A stretch of DNA of 64,000 bases, taken from contig NC_053392.1 of assembly GCF_905171765.1 (NCBI RefSeq), positions 449,226,722 through 449,290,721 of the forward strand, given 5' to 3'. The first letter of the stretch is position 1. Each line of letters begins with the position of its first letter. Shown piece by piece: positions 48,869-60,800 of the stretch. This stretch comes from Bufo bufo (Eukaryota; Chordata; Amphibia; Anura; Bufonidae). The notes below the pieces were generated by a model that worked only from the letters and a program-made list of their open reading frames with translations, was not told where the DNA came from and did no database searches. Position numbers and translations under genes: made by a program.

Positions 48869-50347
48869 TGCCAAAAAGTGTAATATCAAGTGATCAAAAA
48901 GTATTATGGAGCACATTTATTAAGACAGGTGTTTTAGATGCTTAATAAAGCTCCATAGCTGGAGGAGGATCCGCCGAAGTTATGAAGAGGCACCGGCCTC
49001 TCCATAACTTTGTTATATCCAGCTACAGTTCTAAATGTGTGACAGCTTCCTAGCTGTCTTACATTTAGACTTTTTTTTTATGCCTAAAACAGGTGTAGAA
49101 AATGGTAAATGAGACGTATTTCAGTATAATAATTGACTCTCTATGTATCCCAATGAAAAATGAAAACACCTCATCTGGCAAAAATGACCCCCAACACAAG
49201 ACCATCGGTAGAAGAATAAAAAAAAATAAGGCTCTCAGAAAATGGCGCACAAAAACATTTTTCTTTTAAAAAAATGTTTCATTGTGTTAAACTTACCAAA
49301 ACATAGACATATTAGACATTACTGCATCCGTAATGACATGTTCTATAAACAAATCACATGATCTATCCCCTCAGATGAACACCGTAAAAGAAAAAAATAA
49401 CTGCTCCAAAAAGAGCCATTTTTTGGTGCCCTTGCCACACAAAAAATACCAACGAAAACATCACCTTATTCCCCCAAAAACTCCCACTTTGGCAAAAAAA
49501 TACAAAAAATATGGCTCTCAGAAAATCATGTTGCAAAACATGATTTTGTTTTCAAGCAAACTTTGTCTAAAAGTGGTAAAACATAAAAAAAACTATATAA
49601 CATTGGTATCTGCACAATTGGTTTTTCCGCACAATGCACGCCGCAGTAACAAAATCCAAAAATCTGTTTATCCTTCTTCCCAAAAATCTAAATGAAAAAT
49701 GACCAAAAAGTCATATGTACCCGGAAACAGAACCAATGATGATGACAACTCGTCTGGCAAAAAATGAGCCCTAACCGGGCACCGTCGAGAGAAACATTAA
49801 TGTGTGGTTCTCAGAAAATGGTTCATAAATGTATGGTTGTCAGAAAATGACTGGTACCCCACACGCTGTTCAATAGCCACATAGCGTCTGTAAATGAATC
49901 CATCAAAATCGGCGCTGCAAAAGCCAAATAGCAGTCTTTCCCTTCTGAACCCTGCAGCAGTTTACACCCATGTTTATGCCATTTCAGTGCCCAGTAGAAC
50001 CTGCCTAACAATTTAAAGGGCATTGTGTGTCCCCGATGGCACAAGCTCAGAACAACATATTGGCAGTGAAATGCCATATCTGTGGAAAACTTGTGGGGTA
50101 AAAATGCTCACTTCACCCCTTAATAAATACCTTGAGAGGTGTAGTTCCTGTTATAGGGTCACTTCTCAGGAATTCTATTTATTATTTCACCCCAAAGCCT
50201 CTACAGTTGTCAGCACAAGTTGCGTAAATCACAACAATGTGAATCAAATATGCATGGTGCTCTTTTACTAATGAGTCCTATGGTATGTCCAGGAAAAAGA
50301 TTAGGGCCAAATGTAGGGTGTTTCTAAAACCAGGAAGCCCAGCAAAA
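48869..50347. repeat. Diverged non-autonomous DNA transposon sequence
   Basis: The segment at 48905-49115 is the second copy of the hairpin repeat at 44876. Then come repeated near-matches such as CTCATCTGGCAAAAATGACC, ACTCGTCTGGCAAAAAATGA and GGCTCTCAGAAAATGG/ATGGCTCTCAGAAAATC (49160-49840), suggesting a tandem or multi-copy repeat. No gene is supported. Confidence 0.45.
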
Positions 50348-50633
50348 GGGCTCGTTCCCATGACCGTGTGTGTTTTGCGGTCTGTTTTAAAAAGGATCCA
50401 TTGTTCCGTTTTTGCGGTCCGTTGTGTTTCCATTGCGGTTTCGTTTCCTTTCCGTTATTCCGCAAAAACGGTCTGTATGGCTTCAGTATGGTTTCCGTTG
50501 CTGTTCCGTTTTTTGCGGACATAAAACAGAACCATGAATGAGTTAACTTTAGACTCAACCCATTTTTCACAGCCCCTATATATACTGGTCTTGGGATACT
50601 CCATACAACTCTGAGGAAGAGGTTCTCCTGTGC

Positions 50634-50895
50634 TTGCTGCATACTCGACTACAACGACAGCAGCCAACTATGCTGGATGAGGAACCGAGGAGGAGGAATT
50701 GGATTCATCCAATTCTCTTGCAGTGGCGCAGGAAGGGCCACTTCCACACACTGTACATGGATCTGCGACAGCATCATGATAAATTTAATCGGTATTGTCG
50801 TATGTCTGTGAGCAGCTTTGACATTTTGTTAGCGGCTCTGTGTCCTGGCCTCACACGCCAGGACACAAATATGAGGCGCTCATTGTGACGTTGAG
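50634..50895 (+). pseudogene. Harbinger transposase, exon 1
   Basis: Encodes MLHTRLQRQQPTMLDEEP, then RNWIHPILLQWRRKGHFHTL and RMSVSSFDILLAAL, a typical Harbinger N-terminal region. The exon ends at a consensus donor, TTGAG|GTAAGT. In the frame of the first part a TGA falls at 50886; a one-base shift just before it gives ALIVTLR, which joins exon 2 correctly. Confidence 0.8.
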
Positions 50896-50954
50896 GTAAG
50901 TTGAATGTTGTCTTTGTTGTTCAAGTTTTGTGTTGTCAAATATATGTATTGTTG

Positions 50955-53390
50955 TTAACAATTTATACCCCAGGCCAGTTTTCACCTTCCTGCCCAGGCC
51001 ATTTTTTGCAAATCCGACATGTGTCACTTTATGTGGTGATAACTTTAGAACACTTATTTACCCAAGCCATTCTGAGATTGTTTTCTCGTGACACATTGTA
51101 CTTCATGATAGTCATAAATTTGAGTCAATATATTTCACCTTTATTTATGAAAAAATCCCAAATTTAACAAATATTTAGAAAAATTCACAATTTTAAAAAT
51201 TTTAATTTCTCTGCTTTTAAAACAGAAAGTGATACCTCATAAAATATTTATCACTTAAAATTCCCTATATGTCTACTTTATGTTGGCATCATTTTGTAAA
51301 TGTCATTTTATTTTTTTAGGACGTTAGAAGGCTTCGAATTTTAGAAGCAATTCTTAAATTTTTTTAGAAAATTTCCAAAACCCACTTTTTAAGGACTAGT
51401 TCAGGTCTGAAGTCACTTTGTGGAGCTTACATAGTTGAAACCACCCATAAAAAACCCCATTGTAGAAATTACATCCCTCAAGCTACTCAAAACTGATTTT
51501 ACCAATTTTGTTAACCCTTTAGGTGTTCCACAAGAATTAAAGGAAAATGGAGATGAAATTTCAAAATTTCACTTTTTTTGCTGATTTTCCATTTTAATCC
51601 ATTTTTTTCTTTAACACATCGAGAGTTAACAGCCAAACAAAACTCAATATTTATTACCCTGATTCTGTGGTTTAAATAAACACCCCACATGTAGTCGCAA
51701 ACTAATGTAAGGGCACATGGCAGAGAGCAGAAGGAAAGGAACGCCATATGGTTTTTGAAAGGCAGATTTTGTTGGACGTGTTTTCAGATGCCATGTCCCA
51801 TTTTAAGCCCCCCTCATGCACCCTTACAGTAGAAACTCCCAAAAAGTGACCCCATTTTGGAAACTAGGGGATAAGGTGCCAGTTTTATTGGTACTATTTT
51901 GGGGTACATATGATTTTTAATTGCTTTATATTACGTTTTTTGTGAGGCAAGGTAACAAAAAAATGGCTGTTTTGGCACCGTTTTTATTTTTTACATTCGT
52001 CTGACAAGGTAGATCATGTGATATCTTTATAGAGCAGGTTGTTACGGACGCAATGATATCAAATATGTCTACTTTCTTTGTTTGTTTCAGTTTTACATAA
52101 TAAAGCATTTTTGAAAAAAGTAATATGTTTTTGTGTTTCCATTTTCGGAACGCCTTATTTTTTTTATTTTTCTATATCGTCTTGAGCAGGGGCTCGTTTT
52201 TTGCAGGAAGAATTGACATTTTTATTGGTACCATTTTTGGGTACATATGATTTTTTGATAATTCATTATTACACTTTACGGGGCAAGGTGGCCAAAAAAT
52301 TGGTAATTTTGGCACAGTTTTCATTTATTTATTTTTACAGCGTTCACCTGAGGGGTTAGGTCATGTGATATTTTTATAAAGCAGATCGTTACGGACGTGG
52401 CAATACCCAATATGTTTATGTTTTTCTTATTTATGTAAGTTTTACACAATAATAGCATTTTTGAAGCAAAAAAAAAGATGTTTTTGTGTCTCCATAGTCT
52501 GAGAGCCTTAGCTTTTTAATTTTTTTTACCGATTTTCTTATGTAGGGGCTCATTTTTTGAGGGATGAGGTGACAGTTTTATTGGTATCATTTTGTGGGAC
52601 ATATGCCTTTTTGATCGCTTGGTGTTGCACTTTTAGTGATGTAAGGTGACAAAAATGGCTTTTTTTGACAGTTTTAATTTTTAAATTTTTATGGTGTTTA
52701 TCGGACGGGGTGGCTCATGTGATATAGTTATAGAGCCGGTCGTTATGGACGCGGCGATACCTAATATATGTGTTTTTTTTTCAATTTTTTTATTATAAAA
52801 TCAGGGGAAAAGGGGCGTTTTTTCTTTTTTTACTTGAAATTTTATTTTTTATTAAAAACACAGCTTTTTACTTTTATAACTTTATTTCTGACTTTAACTT
52901 TTGGGGGTCTGATCCCCTCTGCAATGCATTACAATACATCTGTATTGTAATGCATTGCCTGTTAGTGTATTACACAGAGTAATACACTAACAGGTTGCCT
53001 AGGAGACCAAGCCTGGGGCTGGATCTCCTGGGCACCCGTAGAAGGAAGGTCCTGATGCCGTGCAAGGCATTGGGCAGCCTCTGCATGGCATCGGTCTGCC
53101 TTCTCAACCATCGGGTCCCCGCCACAGCAGCGCTGGGGCCCGATGGGCTCCCTCACCTATAGCAAACCCCTTCTATGTTGCGGTCAGCGCTGACCGCGGC
53201 ATAGAAGGGGTTAATGCTTCGGCATCTGTGTTTTCACCAATCCCGGCGCATACAGCAGGGGTCCAGCTAACGGGAACAGCCGGTCCCCTACAGCTGATCA
53301 GGCGGGCGCTGGCCATAATAGTACGGCGCTGGGTGGCAAGTCACGTCCCACTGAGCCATACTATTACGCGGCTGGTTGGGAAGGAGTTAA
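50955..53390. mobile_element. piggyBac-like non-autonomous element
   Basis: The right end (reversed) is TTAACTCCTTCCCAACCAGC, nearly the left end of the piggyBac element at 2074 (TTAACTGCTTCCCGACCGCC). A TTAA at 50955-50958 and the word CACCTTCCTGCCCAGGCC just inside are the left-end candidates; the match is weaker, so the exact start is uncertain. Subterminal palindromes are present (CATACTATTACG against CGTACTATTATGG near 53316-53370; GTAATGCATTACAATACA against its complement near 52918-52965). A theme of ACATATGATTTTT and CATGTGATAT repeats two to three times inside. No transposase. Confidence 0.7.
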
Positions 53391-53424
53391 TGTACTATAT
53401 ATATATAGACATGTATACGTAAAA

Positions 53425-53632
53425 AGACAAAAGAGAACATGGCCCTCACATAAGGTGTCAAAATGTGTATTCCTTTTATTCACGCATGCAACAAATTAGT
53501 CCACTTAACTGGGAATGTTTGCTAGCTTGAAAATGCCCCTAGTAAGTTAAGTAAAACGTTGCATGGGTGACTAAAAGGACTACACATTTTGACACATTAT
53601 GAAAGTGCCGTGGTCTCTTTTGTCTTTCAATC
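53425..53632. repeat. Small hairpin element
   Basis: ACAAAAGAGAACATGGCCCT and TGTCAAAATGTGTATTCCTT on the left are matched by TAGTCCTTTTAGTCACCCAT-type complement on the right (ACATTTTGACACATTATG ... TCTCTTTTGTCT). About 65-bp arms around a 70-bp loop, consistent with a MITE. Confidence 0.75.
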
Positions 53633-53712
53633 GATTGTTAATGTTTGGGTATATCTGACCTGTGGGAAATCTGTGTTTTTATATTTCAACTGAATGTGCT
53701 CGCCAGATGTTA

Positions 53713-53713
<1 letters not shown>

Positions 53714-53752
<39 letters not shown>
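53714..53752. repeat. (TA)n microsatellite
   Basis: About 19 uninterrupted TA repeats. Confidence 0.97.
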
Positions 53753-53755
<3 letters not shown>

Positions 53756-53836
53756 TGTGTATAGATAAAATTAATGTCATGTTGCAGTGCAAGACTTGTT
53801 AAAAGTAATTTTATTATTTTTTGTTAGGTTTTTTAG

Positions 53837-54744
53837 ATTTCTGGCAACTGAGAATTCATTTGCATCACTGCTTTTTGAGTTCCTGCTGGGCGTCTCAACG
53901 ATTTCTGGAATTGTTCGTCAAACATGTCAAGTGATTTGGCAGCGACTCCGGGACACAGTGATGTCAGAGCCCAAGACTGAGGATTGGATCCGAATTGCTG
54001 AGGGATTTCATCTAGATGCAGTTTCCGAACTGCTTAGGGGCAATGGATGGCAAACATATACGTGTTAAGAAGCCGTCTCACTCTGGGTCCTGGTTCTACA
54101 ATTATAAGCAATACTTTTCAGTAGTGCTGTTGGGTTTGGCAGACACTACTTATAAGTTTATATTTGTGGATATTGGGGCCTATGGAAGCACTGCAGATGC
54201 GCACATTTTCAGTTGTTCTAGATGGAGTGAGAGACTTCATGCCAACCTACTTGCCCTTCCAGAACCCAGAAGGCTGCCTAGTTCTGCGGGACCACCGGCA
54301 CCATTTGTAATTGTGGCTGATGAAGGGTTTGCTTTGACACCACATGTTATGCGCCCCTTCCCCAGACGCAACCTGGATGACAAACGACGTATATTGAACT
54401 ATAGGCTGACAAGAGCCCGTCGGTATGTAGAGTGTGCGTTTGGAAAACTTTCCAACAAGTGGAGAGTATTCCTGTCATCCTTACAGATGTCATCGGACAA
54501 TGCCCCTTTGGTTATTCAAGCATGTGTGATCCTGCACAACTTCGTCAGGATTCATGATGCTCCCTTAGATGCTAGTTTGGAGGAAACAGGAACATATTCT
54601 TCCTCATCTGGAGGATTGGACATGACTGGTCATGGCCGGCATGGAACTGAAGGACTTGCAGTTCGAGACCTCTATGCCGAGAACTTCTGTAGCCCTGAGG
54701 GTGCATTTTCGTGGCAGATGGATGCAGTTCTGGGCAGACAATAA
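53837..54744 (+). pseudogene. Harbinger transposase, exon 2 (DDE domain), one frameshift
   Basis: From the acceptor the frame reads FLATENSFASLLFEFLLGVS, TISGIVRQTCQVIWQRL and TEDWIRIAEGFHLD. Near 54015-54022 a one-base loss shifts the frame, after which FPNCLGAMDGKHIRVKKP (first Asp in GAMDGKHI), FIFVDIGAYGSTADAHIF (second Asp), FVIVADEGFALTPH, NYRLTRARRYVECAFGKLSN (Glu) and ACVILHNFVR follow to a stop at 54744. These are the diagnostic motifs of the Harbinger/PIF DDE enzyme. Apart from the two small shifts the enzyme is complete. The companion Myb-like gene usual for Harbinger elements was not found. Confidence 0.88.
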
Positions 54745-55526
54745 TTACATCTGGACTCGGCCTAGTTTAGTTGTAACTTTTATTTGTAGACAGATTTTAT
54801 TTTTTAAAGATAGTGTAGGGACTCGCAAGACAAAGAGGACCCTTGACGTGGGCTTGTGGGCTGGGATTGATAGCAGGACTAAATATGTTTGCAAAAGTGA
54901 TCTTGATTGTCAGCGCACTTTAAAATGTGTACAAGTATACATAATATTTAAGCTGACATATTTAGCCCTACTGTAATCCTCAAATACCTCTTTTAAGCTT
55001 GCAATAACAACCAATATAACAATATAATAATAGTTAACGGTAACCGCAGAGTGCACCTGTCTTTGCTATTATTATATTGTGACAAAGTACAAAGCCCATC
55101 ATGTCCTAACAGTCTACAGCATTATTCGCCACCGGGGCCTGTTTATAAAGTAGTATTTTGTCAGCAGAGGTGGTTCTGCAGGTTGGCCATCCTGGAAACA
55201 CACCAGCAACAAACTGACACTTGAAGACACTGTCCAAGGTACCATAAGAGTATGGGCCTGATACTTGAATTTGGCGTTCTATACATGGACTAACTTCTTT
55301 ATAAATTTAGTATACCTAATTTGTGATAAAGTATTTTCATCTATAACTGTGTTTGAAGAATAAACTTGTTATGAAAGTTATGTGGACTTGATAAATGTCA
55401 ACATCAATAACTACATGCAAACCATGTTTTAAATAATAAAATATTTATTGTTACAGAAATATAAATAAAATTTGGCTTTATTTTCATCATTACAAAAAAT
55501 AAATAAAAGTCATAACAGAATAATTA
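54745..55526. other. 3' part of the Harbinger element, no gene seen
   Basis: AT-rich non-coding sequence, with AATAAA signals at 55361-55366 and 55434-55439. No Myb-like frame in either strand. Confidence 0.5.
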
Positions 55527-55635
55527 TATGTCGAGGGGGTGGAGCTTGACCGCGGACTGGATGGCAGCGTGAGAAGGAGCTCTCCTGCTAAGTACTCTCA
55601 CATAGCTTTGAAATACACCTGAAATCGCTTAAAAT

Positions 55636-56518
55636 ATGGGCAAAATAGGTCACTACCAGCCCAGAGATGGTGAAGGTCGAAAACTAACCAAGAAGTGGTC
55701 ACAAAACTCTTTGCTAAGAGACACACGCACCCGCCGGCTTACTTGGCCAAGATGGCGCCGGAGCTTACCCCTCACCGGGAATCAGAAGACGATCACCGCT
55801 CAAGCAGCGACGAGGAACAAGCTCCAGATGAAGCACTTACAGCGGCAGTGTTGAAGAAAGCTCTCACACAAGCATTGAAACCGGTAAGAGAGGACCTAGC
55901 TGATATAAAAACGGAATTAAATGCCCTTGGGTTCCAGACGGAGGCCTTGGAGACGACATGTACAGAACTAACTTCCCATGCCTCAGCATTAGCCGCTAGA
56001 ACAGAACAGTTAGAGTCGCACGTAAATACAGTTTCACATTAATTAAAGACCAGGAAAATAGAAGTAGACGTAAAAACATCCGCTTCAAGGAGATCCCTGA
56101 AACCTGGGCGGGCGACGCTCTTCCTAATGTGGCGTAGGAGATATTTACCGATTTACTCGAATCGGAACGGGCCATGGCAGTTGTGATTGAGCGTATACAT
56201 AGGGCTCTGCGCTTGAAACCCAAGCCAAATGAGCCACCCTGTGATGTTATATGCGGTATGCTCTCATATGTAGACACGGCCGCGATTCTCCGCTCAGCTA
56301 GGGAAAAGAGCCCTGTTAGCTACGCAGGCGAAGAGATATCCTTATACCAGGACATTGCAACTTTCACGCTCCAGAAAAGGCGCCTGCTACGTCCATTACT
56401 GAATAGGCTGAGAGCGAAAGGGCTTCAATATGCTTGGCTCTTCCCTTTTGGGATCTCCGTGCTGAAAAATTGCAAACCCCAGCAGACCTTGAAATTGCAT
56501 GGTCCACCTTGGAAATAG
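55636..56518 (+). pseudogene. L1 ORF1 (RNA-binding protein), frameshifted
   Basis: The early frame (MGKIGHYQPRDGEG, 55636) hands over to EDLADIKTELNALGFQTEAL and ALAARTEQLESHV (55695-56042), a coiled coil. After a stop at 56042 a further frame reads SRRKNIRFKEIPE and then AVVIERIHRALRLKPKPNEP and KRRLLRPLLNRLRAKGLQYA, the RRM and C-terminal domain of L1 ORF1 proteins, which package L1 RNA. At least two frameshifts or stops. Confidence 0.85.
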
Positions 56519-56718
56519 AACCGGTGGAAATACCATCATGGTCTCCAGCTGCGGATTTGGCGCACTTACCACCTCTGCCGCAATCGGAGGACTGGCACAC
56601 TATTACACGCCCGAATTCTACTCTCAACTTCTGCCAACTCACCACACCGCTGACTTTTACTTTTAGTTCTTATACCTCACAACCTTTAACAACTTCCCAC
56701 AATGGTCAGTGAAGTTAC

Positions 56719-57856
56719 CTCCAAAATCCTATAGACTTCTATCAGATCCCCTGTCTCAAGATGGACTCTCGAATCGAAAGAAAATCTATTTCCTCAACCA
56801 AGTGTGAAGATAATCCCTCAAAATCTACAGGAACTGTTCCTTACCCCCCCCCCCTTCCCCAAGCAGGCCCTTGACACTCTCTCCCAGACTCCCATGACTC
56901 TCTCTGAAAGGAAACTACTCAAGATTTATGTTGGATGTGATTAATCCGTCTCTCTTGTTGTTTAGTGCTATTTCCTTTAAATGCAAAGATAGATGGCTTG
57001 TTTTTTAGTCGGTGGTGATGCTCTTTCATTTCCTCGCCCTACATCCACTGGTTATAGAGAATGTGACATTGATTTAGTGTCATGAAAACATTTGACCATT
57101 TTTGAAGATACTTTTTATCAGGAAATGTACATTCTCACTAGGGGAAAGGAGGGAGCATCATTAAGACAAAATGTTCTCATTTAATGTCAGAAGTTTTCTA
57201 GATACTCCCCATCCCTAACCTATTTTCCTTACCTCTAACTCCTACTCTTTCCTTGCTGACCTCCCCTTTACTACTAACCACTTCGTTATAAAGATATAAG
57301 CATTTGAAACTATCATACAAGGTCATAGCTTCCATTTGACATCATTTGAACCTGAAGGAATACATATACTAGAGTTCCTATAAATTGGCTTATATTGAGT
57401 TTCTAGTCCCTTCCCCTACCCTCCCCTCCCCCCCCCCCCCCGGCTCATGACTGTTACTGTTACACACTGCCTAATATTGGCGATTTTCTATGTTATGCAT
57501 AATGCTATGTGTTTGTACACCACAGGTCAAGACTTATCTCCGGTTTTGAGGATTATTCTCCCCCCCCCCCCTTCTGTTCTCTTCTTCATCTACTGTTCTT
57601 CCTGAAAGTTTCTGAATGCACTCACTTATCCCCCACTTTATCCTTTTCCCCACTTAGACTCCCCATTCTTTTTACTCCTTCCCATATTCCCTTCTTCCTT
57701 GTCACTCACTGGGTTGTCTCTACCCTCCCCTACTTACTGCTGCTTGTCTATACATCCCCTCTTTCTCAACTTTCGAGCTCTTCCTTCCCTATTCTATCAC
57801 CCTACCTGATTCTCTTCTCTGCTCTTCGACTCGGGCGTTAAAGGACCTCGTGGACA
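56719..57856. other. Pyrimidine-rich spacer between L1 ORF1 and ORF2
   Basis: Long C and T runs (for example 56841-56862, 57421-57441 and 57560-57572) and no domain in any frame. The frame at 57509-57841 is low-complexity. Such a spacer is unusually long for an L1. Confidence 0.5.
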
Positions 57857-60800
57857 TGGGTGAGACTAAATGCGCATCTTTTAATGTACGGGGCTTAAAT
57901 ACCCCCAATAAGAGACATCATGTGATCAACATTCTTAGGAAACTTAAAGGGGTTATCCGAGTTATTTTTTTGTTCTTTCTATGTTCCTAACTAAGCAAAT
58001 GTAACAGCTTTCCAATTAACGCACTTTATCTCCAGTGGCTGGTTTCTCAGATTTCACTGAGGGTCACATGACCTGTGATGTCAGCTTCTCTCCCTGCTCT
58101 GATAAAGGTCGTTTACAAGCCTGTAAACTAGATGTCACTGTGCTGGCCACGCCCCCCCCCCCCCCTTCACTGCCGTCTACTCTCTGCTACGATTCTTAAC
58201 CCCTTCAGCTGCACAGCTCTGCAGGCAGTGAGAGACAATTCTGGGCACATGATCTGACATACTAGAGAGAGCATTACACAAGAAGGTAGGGGGAAGATCC
58301 TGTGTGTATTAGCAGTGTCATTATACAGCTGGGACTTGTAGTCCTACACATACAACATGCTGCAGAGTCTCCCAGCAGGCAGACATGTCACTCAGTGCAG
58401 CTCTTGTATTCACTCCCTTAGCAGAGCAGGGGGAGGGGCAGATATGTCACTCAGGGCAGCACTTGTATTCACTCCCTTAGCAGAGCAGGGGGAGGGGCAG
58501 AGATGGTTTTTATTGCATGTAAACAAAGGGCCAGAAAAGAACCAGGGAAATGAGGAAAAATATATATTTTTTTTGCATAAAACTTGCTTAGCTCAGTTAT
58601 ATATCCGATTTTCAGTGCTATATTATTTTTTTTCATAACTCGGACAACCCCTTTAAGGCTTCCCTTATATTCCTACAGGAGACTCATTTTAATCAAAACA
58701 AAATTCGCCCACTAGATATTTTGCCAACTGGTATCATGTATGTCATGCTACCTCAGCATCCAAAGGAGTATCCATTGCGGTTCAACGATCCTTGCCGCTT
58801 AAAGTGGAGAAACAATATGCTGACCCAGAGAGCAGAATGTAATTTTTAAGGACCCAAATATATGCGACTAAACTTACACTAGCAAACATATACGCCCCTA
58901 ACCATGCACAGATTCCATGGTTATTGGATGCCTTAGATAAACTCAAGCTAATTGCGGATGGCCCGGTAATTCTGGGTGGTGGCGACCTAAATATCACCTT
59001 AAACCCTGTACTTGATTCCTCAACCTCTAAATCCAGTACCTCTCAGCGAGCCTTAGCTAAATTACAATCCAAACTTTCAGATCTTTCTCTTATAGATGCC
59101 TGGAGATTGCAGAACCCCTCCGCTCAGGACTACTCTTATTTCTCCACAGTGCATAACTCACACCAAAGATTGGACTATCTATTGGTCCACAAATCCTTGC
59201 TACCTCATCTAACAACCGCAGGTATTTCTGTTCTCTCTATCGGACCATGCTCCGATCCACCTTTCTCTCTCCCTATCTGATGCTCCACCCACAGCGTGGA
59301 GGTGGCGCCTGAATGAGCAAATTTTAGAAAACACCAAAGCCCTCTCTGATATACAAACACAAATATCCACCTTCTTTGAGTTGAATAAAAATTCTGCCTC
59401 TTGTCCAATAATCTGTGAATCACACAAAGCCTATGTCAGAGGTCTATTCACCTCCTGGGGATCTAAACTAAAAAAGGACAGGCAAAAAGAAATAGACACG
59501 ATTTTATCGCAGATTGCACTCCTAGAAAAGGAACATAAAAACTCTAGACTGATAGAAACGCAAACAGAACTGCGAACCCTAAGGGAAAAACTTATCACCC
59601 ACATGCAAAATAAATCAGCCAAAGCTTATCTCCACTTTAGACATAAGCTTTTGCTCATGGTAATAAAATAGGGAAGCTTATGTCTTCTTTAATTAAGAAG
59701 GAGAGGGCAAAGCAACATATTCATAAGATCAAAGACCATACGGGTCTGACAACTTTCTCTCTACCAGAAATGGCGGCAGCCTTCCATAAATATTATTCGG
59801 CCTTATACAACATTGGCGAAACGCATACTGCAACGAGCAACACCCACAAACAAGAGCTGATTGACGACTTTTTGAAGGACTTATCCATGCCACGCCTAGA
59901 CCAAGCCATGATAAATTCCCTTCTCTCTCCTGTCACAAATAAGGAAGTAAGCTTGGTCCTTTCCTCTTTCCTTCCTGGGAAGAGCCCAGGCCCAGACGGG
60001 CTCCCTTTGCTCTATTATAAAAAATTCCAAGATGTGCTCTTGCCTCACCTTACCGCACTTAGCTCCTCATTATTTAAAGGCGACTCTCTTCCTAGACAAA
60101 CACAAGAGGCTCACATCACTCTTATTGCGAAATAAGGGAAAAACCTGGAAGAATGTGGAAGCTATAGACCTTTTTCACTTCTCAATTTAGACCTCAAAAT
60201 TTGGGCTAAACTTCTGTCCCTGCGCATAAAAAAACTTCTGCCTCACCTTATAGGCGAGGAACAGCTTGGGGTTTGTCCCGGGCATGGAGGGAAGGACCAA
60301 CACGATCAAATTGCTGACAGTAATCCACCAAGCTCAAGCCGAAAGTAGACCACTAACCCTTCTCAGAGTAGATGCCAAGAAGGCCTTTGATAGAGTCAAT
60401 TGGCTTTTTATGCACTCTACACTCCTGAAATTCGGATTCCCAACCACTTTTATAAAGGCCATTTTCACGCTCTATTCCCAACCATCAGCCTCCCTTCTAG
60501 TAAATGACTACTTGTCACCCCCCTTTGAGATAATGAATGGGACCAGGCAGGGATATCCACTCTCCCCTACCCTGTTCGTGCTTGTTATGGAGACTTTGCT
60601 TCAACAAGTAAGACAGCATCCAAATATAAACGGCTTTCCCACACCAAGTGGCAAACTGAAAGCACTAGCCTTTGCTGGCGATCTCCTTTTCCTGTTACCC
60701 GCCCCAGAGACTGGGCTCCCCTGCCTGGCTAACTTGTTTGAAAAATTTGGAGAAGTCTCAAACTTCAAAGTAAATGTCACAAAATCAGAAATCCTGAATA

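Larger units (their letters stand above)
50896..53836 (+). other. Intron of the Harbinger transposase, invaded by other repeats
   Basis: Donor GAG|GTAAGT and acceptor TTTTTTAG|A give continuous TLRFLATENSF across the junction. Most of its 2.9 kb is a piggyBac-like non-autonomous element, a small hairpin element (about 53425-53630) and a (TA)n run (53714-53752). Confidence 0.75.
50348..55520 (+). mobile_element. PIF/Harbinger-type element, right end missing
   Basis: The probable left end is GGGCTCGTTCCCATGACCGT at about 50348, followed by many copies of words such as GCGGTCCGTT and CCGTTTTTTGCGG. The transposase is split by an intron. No matching right end is visible before the L1 element that starts about 55527, so the right end was probably lost or lies beyond the L1. 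Confidence 0.65.

Noticed and set aside
50285..50642. Small genes on both strands at the Harbinger left end
   Set aside because: They read terminal repeats (GCGGTCCGTT words) and show no domain.
57509..57841. A hydrophobic 110-codon frame in the L1 spacer
   Set aside because: It is a pyrimidine-rich low-complexity stretch without homology that I recognise.
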